In this document: positions 1 to 6,679 of the stretch, piece after piece
How positions within the stretch are numbered: the stretch's first letter is position 1
Layout of the letters: each line of letters begins with the position of its first letter
Made by a program: the position numbers and the translations under genes
The notes under the pieces: model-generated
Databases searched by the model: none
The model's input: only the letters and a program-made list of their open reading frames with translations
Told to the model about the DNA's origin: nothing
Assembly (NCBI GenBank): GCA_023435825.1
Contig: JAEZMB010000133.1
Span: 1-6,717, forward strand
Direction: 5' to 3'
Length of the DNA: 6,717 nucleotides
Source of the DNA: Pseudomonadota bacterium
GTDB lineage: Bacteria; Desulfobacterota; Desulfovibrionia; Desulfovibrionales; Desulfovibrionaceae

Positions 1-24
1 CGTCAACCCCACTGCCATCCCCCG

Positions 25-1566
25 CTACGACACCGGCACCGTCAAAATCGTCAACGACACCGCCGGCAGGGTCACGGCCAGTTCGTTGCCGGCGACCTCG
101 ACGGCCTGCTCCCAATGCAGGCGCGGCGTCTTGTCGTCCGGCCCCGCGCCGCTCCAGACGGCGTGGGAAGCCGCCTTGCCGGGCTTGGCTCCGGCGAGGC
201 GCACGGCCACGGTTCGGGCCGTATCCTTGTTGATGAGAAAGATGGAGAGGGTCTTGTGTTTGTCGTCCCGGGTGGCGAAGGCCCGAACGCCCGGGGCGTC
301 CGTCGTGGGCACGACGCGGGTGCCCAGGTGGTCGGCCAGGAGCTTGAGGGCCGTGCCGGTGGGCAAGGGGTTGTTATGGCTGTCCAGGGCGTCCCAGAGT
401 TCGGGGGCCTGGGTGTTGCCCAGCCAGCGGGTGGCCCATATCTGCGTGGTGACGACCCTGGGATCGCTGACGGCCTGGGCCAGCATGTCGGTGAGCACCA
501 GGGCGTGGCCCAGGGTGTTCTCGTGCTTCCAGCCGAGGTTTTGGGGATGCCCGGACCAGTCGGCGGAATTGATTTCGGTGAGCAGGTAGCGCAGCCGGCC
601 GGCCAGTCCGGGCGGCCCCCAGGCCCGGGCGGCCTTGTCGATCTCGCCCACGCCGAGCATGGGCGCGGCCTGGGTGCGGTAGGCGTCGTAGCCGCCCCAT
701 TCGTAGCAGGGGTATTCGTGGACCGAAACGAAGTCGATGGCGGCCCCGGCCTGCGAAAAGACGGCCTGCCACCAGACGGTGGGGTCGCCCGTCATGTTGT
801 CCAGGCTGCCGACGTCGTTTGCCCCCACCGGACCGTTGGCTCCGATCAGGATGGAAGGATCGACGCCTTTCATGGCGGCGGAAAACAGGGTCAGGTCCCG
901 GGCGTAGTCCTTGGCCCGCGAGCCGCCGTCGTAGACATAGAAATAGGATTCGTTGCCGATTTCGAAATACTTGACGCCGTAGCCGCGCTCGACGTTGGCG
1001 TAGCGCACCAGCGACACGGCGTTTTGCAGCAGCGTGGCCATGTCCGGGGCCACGGAACCGGGGGCGGCCGGCTTGTACATGGCGTCGTGGGGGATGACCA
1101 CCACGGGTTCGGCTCCGGTTTTGCGGCAAAGGGCCATGAAGGCGTCGAAATCCAGCGGCGTGGTGTTGAAGCGATGTTCGGCCAGGTTGTAGACGCGGCG
1201 GTCGCTGGCCGGCCACTCGTCCGGTCCCAGGCGGGCCAGGGTCGGGTGGGGCTTGCGGTAGGGCGGCGCGGCCCAGAGGGTGACGTCGGACTTGGCCCCG
1301 CCAGGGTAGCGCAGGGACCCCACGCCGAGATCGGCCAGGGCCTCGGCCAGGGGGCGCGCGCCCTTGGGACGGTTGGCGTCGTGGTCGATGAAGTAGTCGA
1401 GATTGATGCCGAGCAGGCGGCGGTCGGTTTTGCGCAGGGTCTGGTCGGCGGCCACGGTGACGGTCTCGGCCGGGGCCGGCCTGTCGGCGGCCGGCGTCGG
1501 CGCCGGGGCAACAAGGAGTATGGCCAGGAACGCAAGGACAGCAAGCGAAGGCGGAAAACAGGACAT
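25..1566 (-). CDS. Secreted clan GH-A glycoside hydrolase, alpha-L-arabinofuranosidase-like
   Basis: A 513-residue exported enzyme that probably cleaves a glycosidic bond by the retaining mechanism of clan GH-A (GH51/GH39-type TIM barrel). Seen: a hydrophobic signal peptide at residues 1-26 with an APTPA-A cleavage site; a GINLDYF strand near residue 75; an LRYPGG motif (R86 to G90) resembling the LRWPGG of GH51 enzymes; FEIGNES with E206 as the likely acid/base; a HEYP motif at H283; and LLTEINS with E331 as the likely nucleophile. The roughly 125-residue spacing of the two glutamates fits the clan. The last ~100 residues look like the beta-sandwich that usually follows the barrel. The start is the ATG at 1566, with GGAGG (1579-1583) 12 bases upstream and a good signal peptide directly after it. 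The reading frame stays open upstream to 2067, but that part is arginine- and cysteine-rich and overlaps the divergent gene, so I excluded it. The substrate is unknown; GH39, GH30 or GH79 membership is possible. No sugar transporter or regulator lies nearby. Confidence 0.85.
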   Translation of the reverse strand: MSCFPPSLAVLAFLAILLVAPAPTPAADRPAPAETVTVAADQTLRKTDRRLLGINLDYFIDHDANRPKGARPLAEALADLGVGSLRYPGGAKSDVTLWAAPPYRKPHPTLARLGPDEWPASDRRVYNLAEHRFNTTPLDFDAFMALCRKTGAEPVVVIPHDAMYKPAAPGSVAPDMATLLQNAVSLVRYANVERGYGVKYFEIGNESYFYVYDGGSRAKDYARDLTLFSAAMKGVDPSILIGANGPVGANDVGSLDNMTGDPTVWWQAVFSQAGAAIDFVSVHEYPCYEWGGYDAYRTQAAPMLGVGEIDKAARAWGPPGLAGRLRYLLTEINSADWSGHPQNLGWKHENTLGHALVLTDMLAQAVSDPRVVTTQIWATRWLGNTQAPELWDALDSHNNPLPTGTALKLLADHLGTRVVPTTDAPGVRAFATRDDKHKTLSIFLINKDTARTVAVRLAGAKPGKAASHAVWSGAGPDDKTPRLHWEQAVEVAGNELAVTLPAVSLTILTVPVS

Positions 1567-1634
1567 AGGGGCGGGTTTCCTCCGGTGGCGCAGGGTGGGT
1601 ACCCCTGAACGTCGGCGGAGGCAAGAACCAGGGC

Positions 1635-1652
1635 ATGACATTTTCATGACAG
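1635..1652 (-). promoter_or_regulatory. Pho-box-like PhoB operator upstream of the glycoside hydrolase
   Basis: Read on the minus strand the site is CTGTCAT-GAAA-ATGTCAT: two 7-base TGTCAT-type direct repeats at an 11-base period with an A-rich spacer. By my count this matches the enterobacterial PhoB consensus (CTGTCAT-AAAT-CTGTCAC, with its allowed alternatives) at 16 of 18 positions. The repeats point toward the hydrolase and end 68 bases before its ATG, as expected for activation of that gene. No clear -10 hexamer follows (the best is a weak TTCTTG at 1622-1627). Whether this organism's PhoB uses the same motif is an inference. Confidence 0.45.
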
Positions 1653-1825
1653 AACGGGGCGTAACCGGAAGGCCGATCAGACGACTGGTGCTGCAAAGGA
1701 TGAACGGAAAGACATCCGCCAGCCCTTGCAAGGCCAGCGGCATGATAGTATTGCAGGCCTCGCGGCGAACCGGCCTGTCCCGGCCGCAGCCGTATCCCCG
1801 GACAACACGGTCCCCAAGCGGACCC

Positions 1826-1830
1826 GGAGG
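1826..1830 (+). promoter_or_regulatory. Ribosome-binding site of the FG-GAP gene
   Basis: GGAGG lies seven bases before the ATG at 1838. It decides the start: the frame is open back to 1403, but that upstream stretch overlaps the divergent hydrolase and lacks a comparable site or an export signal. Confidence 0.8.
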
Positions 1831-1837
1831 AACCCTT

Positions 1838-3508
1838 ATGACGCTTTTTCGTCGCCTTGTTCTGCTGGTCGCGGCCTTGACGTGCCTGCCGGCGACCGCC
1901 CTGGCCGCCGAGGTCAAGACCTTTGCCGTGGCCCCGTTCACGGTGCACGGCCCCGAGAAATACCAGTATCTGAGCCAAGGCGTGCAGAGCATGCTCGAAT
2001 CCCGGATGAACTGGCCGGGCCATCTGGCTCCCATGGACAAGGCCAAGGCCGGGGCCAAGCTGGCCAAGGCTCCGACCTCCGAGGCCGAGGCGAAAAAGAC
2101 CGCCGCCGAACTCGGCGTGGACTTCCTGGCCTACGGCTCGGTGACCATCTCCGGCGAACAGGCCAGCGTGGACATCATGGTGGTGGGGCGCGACGGCAAG
2201 AAGTGGCCCAAGTCCCTGTCCGCCAAGATCGCCGACCTCATCCCGGCCATGGAGCGCACGGCCCAGGCGCTCAACAACGAGATTTTCCAGCGCCCGTCCC
2301 AGGCCGCGTCCGGCCAGGGCGGCGCGCCAAGCGGCCAGCTCAACTCGGATTTCGTGGTCAACCAGACCGGCGCCGGCGCTGACGGCCAGAAAGCCTATCT
2401 CAACCCGAGCTTCCGCTACGCCGGCCCCACCGAAACCGCCGGCGTGTGGCGCAGCCAGTCCATGCCGCTGGTCTCGCGCGGCATCGCCATCGCCGACTTC
2501 AACGGCGACGGGCACAACGAAGTGGCCATCCTGGGCCAGCATTCGGTGGAGGTCTTCAGCTACAAGGACCGCCAGCTGATGCCCATCGCCAAGCTTGAGC
2601 TGTCGCCCAACCTCAATCTGCTCAACATCAGCGCCATGGACATCAATGGCGACGGCAAGGCCGAGATCATCGTCTCCACCAGCTACTTCAAGGAGCCGCG
2701 CGCCTTCATCCTGGCCCTGGAAGGCAACAGGCTGGCCGAGCTCTACAAGGACATCAAGCTCTACCTGAACGTGGCCACCGTGGCCCCGGACTTCAACCGC
2801 CAGTTGGTCGGCTCTAAGGGCGAACCCAAGGAACTGTTCGTCCAGGGCGTGCACAACGTCATCTTCGCCGGCGGCCAGCCCCAGCTGTCCACCCGCCTGC
2901 CCCTGCCCAACAAGGCCAACCCCTTCAACTTCGCCTATCTGCCGGAAAAGAGCGGCTACAAGGTCCTCATCAACGACGACCAGGACCGCATCGTGGTCTA
3001 CACGGCCAAGGGCGAACGCATCGCCGCCACCGAGGAGCAGTACTGCGGCTCGGCCATCGGCCTGGAGTTCGACCCGCTCATGGCCCCCATGGAAAAGCCC
3101 AAGAGCGACCACCTCTGGACCTACTACTACATTCCGCTGCCCATGATCGTGGCCAACCTCGACAAGGACGACCGCTACGAAGTGCTGGTCAGCAAGAACA
3201 TCTCCCTGGCCGCCCAGTTCTTCGAGACCTTCCGCACCTTCTCCCAGGGCGAAATCCACGCCCTGTACTGGGACGGCGTGGGCATGAACCTGCTGTGGAA
3301 GACCCGCCGCATCAAGGGCACGGTCACCGGTTACGCCCTGGCCGACATCGACAACGACGGCCAGAAGGAACTGGTGGTGTGCCTCAACACCTGGCCGGGC
3401 GCGGCCGGCGTCTACGCCCGCCGCACCATCGTGCTGGCCTACAAGCTCGACGCCTCGGGCTTCAGCCAGCCGGGCGAGTTCGGCATCGACAAGGAAGCCG
3501 GCGAATAG
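1838..3508 (+). CDS. Secreted FG-GAP/VCBS-type beta-propeller protein with TolB/CsgG-like N-terminal domain
   Basis: A 556-residue exported protein of unknown function. Seen: a signal peptide at residues 1-23 (RR, a hydrophobic core, ALA cleavage site); an N-terminal alpha/beta domain at about 25-150, with a VAPF strand, a YLSQGVQSMLESRM helix and GVDFLAYGS at 93-101, the pattern of TolB-N/CsgG/FlgO-type domains; a Gly/Ser/Gln-rich linker at about 152-175; then repeats carrying Asp-rich calcium-type loops: DFNGDG at D220, DINGDG at D268, a degenerate NDDQD at N379, DKDD near 442 and DIDNDG at D503. Each is followed by a hydrophobic strand (EVAIL, EIIVS, EVLVS, ELVVC), as in FG-GAP/VCBS blades. 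Family knowledge says such propellers bind calcium and mediate adhesion or extracellular interactions. The role here is not known. There is no lipobox, so it is probably periplasmic or secreted rather than a lipoprotein. It is transcribed alone, between a divergent region and a strong terminator. Confidence 0.85.
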   Translation: MTLFRRLVLLVAALTCLPATALAAEVKTFAVAPFTVHGPEKYQYLSQGVQSMLESRMNWPGHLAPMDKAKAGAKLAKAPTSEAEAKKTAAELGVDFLAYGSVTISGEQASVDIMVVGRDGKKWPKSLSAKIADLIPAMERTAQALNNEIFQRPSQAASGQGGAPSGQLNSDFVVNQTGAGADGQKAYLNPSFRYAGPTETAGVWRSQSMPLVSRGIAIADFNGDGHNEVAILGQHSVEVFSYKDRQLMPIAKLELSPNLNLLNISAMDINGDGKAEIIVSTSYFKEPRAFILALEGNRLAELYKDIKLYLNVATVAPDFNRQLVGSKGEPKELFVQGVHNVIFAGGQPQLSTRLPLPNKANPFNFAYLPEKSGYKVLINDDQDRIVVYTAKGERIAATEEQYCGSAIGLEFDPLMAPMEKPKSDHLWTYYYIPLPMIVANLDKDDRYEVLVSKNISLAAQFFETFRTFSQGEIHALYWDGVGMNLLWKTRRIKGTVTGYALADIDNDGQKELVVCLNTWPGAAGVYARRTIVLAYKLDASGFSQPGEFGIDKEAGE

Positions 3509-3518
3509 CCCGTTCCAC

Positions 3519-3547
3519 TTGACGTCTCGACGGGGGAACCGCATTGT
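3519..3547 (+). promoter_or_regulatory. Possible promoter for livHM overlapping the terminator
   Basis: TTGACG at 3519-3524 matches the sigma-70 -35 consensus at five of six bases. Seventeen bases later CATTGT (3542-3547) is a poor -10 with three of six matches. Transcription would begin near 3554, inside the terminator's right arm, so the new RNA could not form the hairpin. This is a candidate only. It is listed because the region leaves little other room for a livH promoter. Confidence 0.25.
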
Positions 3548-3570
3548 GCGGCGGTTCCCCCGTTTTTTTT
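3531..3570 (+). terminator. Strong rho-independent terminator after the FG-GAP gene
   Basis: A perfect 12-bp GC-rich stem (3531-3542 pairing with 3551-3562) with an 8-base loop is followed by eight consecutive T residues (3563-3570). It starts 22 bases after the FG-GAP stop codon and ends 27 bases before the livH start, so it should largely uncouple the two transcripts. Confidence 0.93.
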
Positions 3571-3597
3571 CGTCCACCCCTGGTTTTCGAGGTTGCC

Positions 3598-4464
3598 TTG
3601 CTCGCCTTGTATCTGGCCCAGATCGTCAATTCGGGACTGGCCCTGGGGGCCGTCTACGGCGTCATGGCCCTGGGCTTTTCACTGATCTTTTCGGCCAGCC
3701 GGCTGATCAACTTCGCCCAGGGCGAGCTTCTGCTCCTTGGCGGGTTGACCATCATGAGCCTGGCCGGCGTCTGGCATCTGCCGCCGGCTGTCGCCCTCTT
3801 GGCCGCCGCCGCAGCCGGCTTTCTCCTGGGACGGGCGCTTTTCTCCACCACCCTGGGGCTGACCCTGCGGGCCGCGCCCCTGCGCCAGCTCATGCTCACC
3901 GTGGCCGCAAGCCTCGTGTTCCAGGGCGTGGCTATCCTGTGCTGGGGGAAAAATCCCCTCATGCCGCCGCGCCTGATTCCCCTGCCCGACCTGCGGCTGG
4001 GCCTTTTCTTTCTCGGCCGCGACACCGTGACCGCCCTGACCCTGGCCGTGGCCGCCGTGGTCGTGCTGGGGCTGTTCCTGGGCCGCACGCGCCTGGGCCG
4101 GGCGCTTCGGGCCACCTCCCAAAACGCCGTGGCCGCCAGGCTCCAGGGCGTGGACACGGTCTTTTGCCATGCCCTGTCCTTTGCCCTGGCCGGCGCCCTG
4201 GCCTCCCTGGCCGCCCTGGCTGTGGGGCCGCAGACCGGACTGCGCTACGACATGGGCCTGGGGCTTGGCCTCAAGGGCTTTGCCGCCGCCACCATCGGCG
4301 GCTACACCTCCCTGGGCCGGGTGTTCGCCGGCGGCATCGTGCTGGGGCTGGCCGAGGCGGCCATGGTCCTGACCATTTCCGGCGAATTCAAGGAAACCGC
4401 CATCTACATCCTTATCATCATCCTCCTCGTGGCCGCGCCGCGCGAGCACGACGAACGCCCCTGA
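3598..4464 (+). CDS. livH: Branched-chain amino acid-type ABC transporter permease, LivH family
   Basis: One of the two inner-membrane pore subunits of a HAAT/Liv-type importer. The protein has 288 residues, close to the ~300 usual for LivH. Seen: a first membrane segment with the family motif INFAQGE at residues 37-43; about eight hydrophobic segments; and a cytoplasmic coupling loop GRALRATSQNAVAARLQGVD at 167-186, which contacts the ATPases in this family. The start is not an ATG. I chose the TTG at 3598 because CGAGG (3588-3592) sits five bases upstream and the protein then begins right at the first membrane segment, as in homologues. An in-frame TTG at 3544 would put the start inside the terminator loop, and the TTG at 3607 is an alternative. 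The stop is four bases before livM, so the two are surely co-transcribed. The exact solute cannot be told from the permease. Confidence 0.9.
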   Translation: MLALYLAQIVNSGLALGAVYGVMALGFSLIFSASRLINFAQGELLLLGGLTIMSLAGVWHLPPAVALLAAAAAGFLLGRALFSTTLGLTLRAAPLRQLMLTVAASLVFQGVAILCWGKNPLMPPRLIPLPDLRLGLFFLGRDTVTALTLAVAAVVVLGLFLGRTRLGRALRATSQNAVAARLQGVDTVFCHALSFALAGALASLAALAVGPQTGLRYDMGLGLGLKGFAAATIGGYTSLGRVFAGGIVLGLAEAAMVLTISGEFKETAIYILIIILLVAAPREHDERP

Positions 4465-4468
4465 CGCC

Positions 4469-5374
4469 ATGACCGTGCCCAGAAACCTCTCCCTTGGCCT
4501 GTTTTTCGCCGCCCTGGCCGTGGTCGGCCTGGCCACGCCCGGCTTTCAGCTCCTGGCCGTCAACCAGCATCTGTTTCTGGCGGTCAACGTCCTGGCGCTC
4601 AATTTCTGCCTGGGCCTTGGCGGCCAGATCTCCCTGGCCCAGGCCGCCTTCGCCGGCCTGGGAGCCTACGGCTCGGTGCTGCTCCACGACCGTTTCCCCG
4701 AGGCGACCCTTTGTATCGTCCCGGCCGTGGTGCTGGGCACGGGCCTTCTGGCCGCCATGCTCAGCCGCCCCATGGAGCGCCTGGGCGAAGGCTTCCTGGC
4801 CATGGCCACCTTGTGCGTGTCGCTGGTCTTCACCAACCTCGTGCTGACCCTGGAAAGCGTCACCGGCGGTTCGGCCGGCCACATGGCCAACGCCCGTCTG
4901 GCCCTGCCGCTTCTGGGCTCTCTTTCCGGCGACCGGGCCACCTTTTTCTGCTTTGCCGGCCTGCTGGCCCTGGGCTCGTACATCTTCCTGGCTCTTCGCG
5001 ACAGCCGGCTCGGCCGGGCCCTGGCCGCCTGCCGGGGCGACGCCCAGGCGGCGTCGAGCCTCGGGGTGGACCGCGCCGCCGTGCGCTCCCTGTCCTTTGG
5101 CCTGGGCGGAGGCCTGTCGGCCGCCGCCGGGGTGATCCACGGCCACTACACCGGCTTCATCAGCCCCGAGCAGTACCACTTGGAACTCTCGCTCAAGGCC
5201 TTGCTGTTCCTGGTCATCGGCGGTCCGGGCAATCTCTTGCGCCCCATCCTGGCCGCCCTGGTCCTGGAGACGGCCATGAGCTGGCTGTCGGTCCTGGGCG
5301 ACGCCCGCACCCTGGTCAACGGGCTGCTTTTGGGCGCGGCGCTTTTAGTCGGCTACTGGCGCGCCTCGCGTTAG
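4469..5374 (+). CDS. livM: Branched-chain amino acid-type ABC transporter permease, LivM family
   Basis: The second pore subunit, pairing with LivH in the inner membrane. It has 301 residues; E. coli LivM is longer because of an N-terminal extension, and many other members are near this size. Seen: the LivM signature GGQISLAQAAFAGLGAY at 51-67; multiple hydrophobic segments along the chain; and the cytoplasmic coupling loop GRALAACRGDAQAASSLGVD at 182-201, followed by a glycine/alanine-rich helix. The C-terminal LLFLVIGGPGNLLRP segment (around residues 246-260) also fits the family. The ATG at 4469 lies four bases after the livH stop, with no strong Shine-Dalgarno sequence of its own, which suggests translational coupling. 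The chain ends soon after its last membrane segment. The ATPase genes that normally follow are absent. Confidence 0.9.
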   Translation: MTVPRNLSLGLFFAALAVVGLATPGFQLLAVNQHLFLAVNVLALNFCLGLGGQISLAQAAFAGLGAYGSVLLHDRFPEATLCIVPAVVLGTGLLAAMLSRPMERLGEGFLAMATLCVSLVFTNLVLTLESVTGGSAGHMANARLALPLLGSLSGDRATFFCFAGLLALGSYIFLALRDSRLGRALAACRGDAQAASSLGVDRAAVRSLSFGLGGGLSAAAGVIHGHYTGFISPEQYHLELSLKALLFLVIGGPGNLLRPILAALVLETAMSWLSVLGDARTLVNGLLLGAALLVGYWRASR

Positions 5375-5477
5375 GGCATCGCCCCAACCTTGCCGAAAAA
5401 TCATTTACAACATCGCCCGATGCGGTAAAAATTCCCTGCCGCTTTCGATCAGACCAGACCGCACCGGAGGCTTCCCC
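5375..5477. other. 103-base gap between livM and the binding-protein gene
   Basis: The gap is noticeably AT-richer than its surroundings. It has no T-run terminator. It holds a candidate promoter (5404-5431), the ribosome-binding site GGAGG at 5466-5470, and a GCATCG/CGATGC dyad spanning roughly 5379-5422. Confidence 0.5.
5404..5431 (+). promoter_or_regulatory. Candidate sigma-70 promoter for the binding-protein gene
   Basis: TTTACA (5404-5409) matches five of six -35 consensus bases. TAAAAA (5426-5431) follows after a 16-base spacer and matches four of six -10 bases. The implied start near 5438 leaves a leader of about 40 bases. A separate promoter would let the binding protein be made in excess over the permeases, a common arrangement for ABC importers. 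Confidence 0.4.
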
Positions 5478-6647
5478 ATGGCCAGATTTCTCCTGCTCGT
5501 CGCTGCCTTGCTCCTTTGCCCGGCAGCCGCCCATGCCGCCGCGCCGGCCGGCGACCCCATTATCGTCGGCGGGCTTTTCGCCCAGTCCGGGCCGGCCGCC
5601 GTGGTCGGCACCCCGAGCAAGCTCGTGGCGGAAATGACCGTCAAACAGATCAACGACATGGGCGGCATCCTCGGCCGGCCCGTGAAGCTCGTCGCCTACG
5701 ACACCGAATCCTCCCCGGACGTGGCCCTGCGCCAGGCCCGCCAGCTCGTCGAGGGCGACAAGGTGCTGGCGATTATCGGCCCCACGTCCACGGGCGAAGG
5801 CCTGGCCGTCAAGAAGTACACCGAGGAAAAGCACGTCCCGGTCATCATGACCGTGGGCGGCGACGCCGTGGTGGCCGGCGGCAAGTTCGGCCCCTACGAC
5901 TGGACCTTCAAGGCCCCCCAGCGCACCGCCACGGCCGTGGCCAAGATTTACGAGTACCTCAAGGGCAAGAACATCTCGAAGATCGCGGTGTTAAGCTCCA
6001 AGGACGCCTTCGGCCAGGACGGAGCGACGGAGCTTAAGGACAACGCCGCCAAGTACGGCATCGAGATCATCGCCGAGGAAACCTTCGATCCCAAGGGCAC
6101 GGATTTCTCGGCCCAGGCCTTCAAGCTGCAGGCCGCCAAGCCGCAGGCCGCCGTGGTCTGGACCATCGGACCGGCGGGGTCCATTGCCGCCAAGAACTTC
6201 GCCGCCCTGCCCGGCGAGCGGCCGCTTCTGGTGCAGTGCCACGGCCAGCCCGGCCCCACCTACCTGGAACTGGCCGGCGAGGCCGCCGGCGGCACGGTCA
6301 TGCCCGGCACCAAGCTCATGGCCCCGGAATCCCTGCCCGACGAAGACCCGCAGAAAATCGTCATCGAGGCCTTCATCAAGGCCTACAAGGATAACGGCAT
6401 CCAGGAGAAGTTCCCGCTCAATACCCACTCGGGCTATGCCTACGACGCCCTGACCCTGCTGCGGGCCGGCCTGGAAAAGGCCGGCAAGGCCGATCCCGAG
6501 GCGCTGCGCGCGGCGCTGGAAAAGCTCGACCGCGTGGTCGGCGTCTCCGGCGTCTACACCATGTCCTCCCAGGACCATAACGGCCTGGGGCCGGACTCCA
6601 TGATCATGCTCATCGTGGACAGCAACCGCTACAAGCTGGCGCCGTAG
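5478..6647 (+). CDS. livK: Periplasmic amino-acid-type substrate-binding protein of an ABC transporter (Peripla_BP_6, LivK/LivJ-like)
   Basis: The periplasmic receptor that captures the solute and hands it to the LivH/LivM pore. It has 389 residues, typical of the family. Seen: a signal peptide at 1-20 ending in AHA, with no lipobox; a first lobe beginning with IIVGGLFAQSGP; an INDMGGILGRPV helix-turn; IIGPTSTGE at 99-107, the Ser/Thr-rich loop that holds the ligand's carboxylate in LivJ-type proteins; the FDPKGTDFSAQ segment typical of the second lobe; and a C-terminal tail GVSGVYTMSSQDHNGLGPDSM that matches the usual closing region. The ATG at 5478 has GGAGG seven bases upstream. It follows livM after 103 bases with its own likely promoter. 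Leucine/isoleucine/valine is the default guess, but family members also bind aromatic acids, urea, amides and other solutes, so the ligand is open. Confidence 0.92.
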   Translation: MARFLLLVAALLLCPAAAHAAAPAGDPIIVGGLFAQSGPAAVVGTPSKLVAEMTVKQINDMGGILGRPVKLVAYDTESSPDVALRQARQLVEGDKVLAIIGPTSTGEGLAVKKYTEEKHVPVIMTVGGDAVVAGGKFGPYDWTFKAPQRTATAVAKIYEYLKGKNISKIAVLSSKDAFGQDGATELKDNAAKYGIEIIAEETFDPKGTDFSAQAFKLQAAKPQAAVVWTIGPAGSIAAKNFAALPGERPLLVQCHGQPGPTYLELAGEAAGGTVMPGTKLMAPESLPDEDPQKIVIEAFIKAYKDNGIQEKFPLNTHSGYAYDALTLLRAGLEKAGKADPEALRAALEKLDRVVGVSGVYTMSSQDHNGLGPDSMIMLIVDSNRYKLAP

Positions 6648-6679
6648 AGAGCGAAAAGAAGAGAAAGAAGATGAAGATG

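Larger units (their letters stand above)
1567..1837. other. Divergent intergenic region (271 bases)
   Basis: This gap separates the 5' ends of the minus-strand hydrolase and the plus-strand FG-GAP gene, so it must hold promoters for both. Visible elements are ribosome-binding sites at each end, a Pho-box-like direct repeat at 1635-1652, a short dyad CAGGG/CCCTG at 1591-1607 in the hydrolase leader, and a short GGATG/CATCC dyad around 1698-1717. An extended -10-like TGATAGTAT lies at 1743-1751, but it has no properly spaced -35. I see no convincing small ORF, RNA gene or riboswitch motif. Confidence 0.6.

Noticed and set aside
115..1608. Plus-strand open frame antisense to the hydrolase (497 residues)
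   Set aside because: It is glycine- and valine-rich, has no domain and no clear ribosome-binding site, and is fully explained as the shadow of the hydrolase gene.
1739..1755. Sigma-54-like element (GGCATGATAGTATTGC)
   Set aside because: The GG and GC dinucleotides are separated by 12 bases instead of the required 10.
1567..2067. N-terminal extension of the hydrolase to 2067
   Set aside because: The added 167 residues look non-coding (Arg/Cys/Ser-rich), overlap the divergent FG-GAP gene and would bury the signal peptide. The ATG at 1566 has its own GGAGG.
374..3577. Very long minus-strand open frame (1067 residues)
   Set aside because: It spans the hydrolase in another frame and lies antisense to the whole FG-GAP gene. 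Its composition is low-complexity, rich in G, H, Q and V and then in R and P, with no recognisable domain. It is a by-product of GC-rich codon use.
3544..3597. Longer livH start at TTG 3544
   Set aside because: The codon lies in the terminator loop, has no ribosome-binding site, and adds residues not expected before the first membrane segment.
3519..4472. Plus-strand open frame overlapping livH in another frame (317 residues)
   Set aside because: It is Arg/Pro/Gly-rich without membrane segments. The overlapping frame gives a clear LivH permease.
4418..5179. Minus-strand open frame antisense to livM (253 residues)
   Set aside because: It is Gln/Gly/His-rich and low-complexity with no domain, antisense to a well-supported permease.
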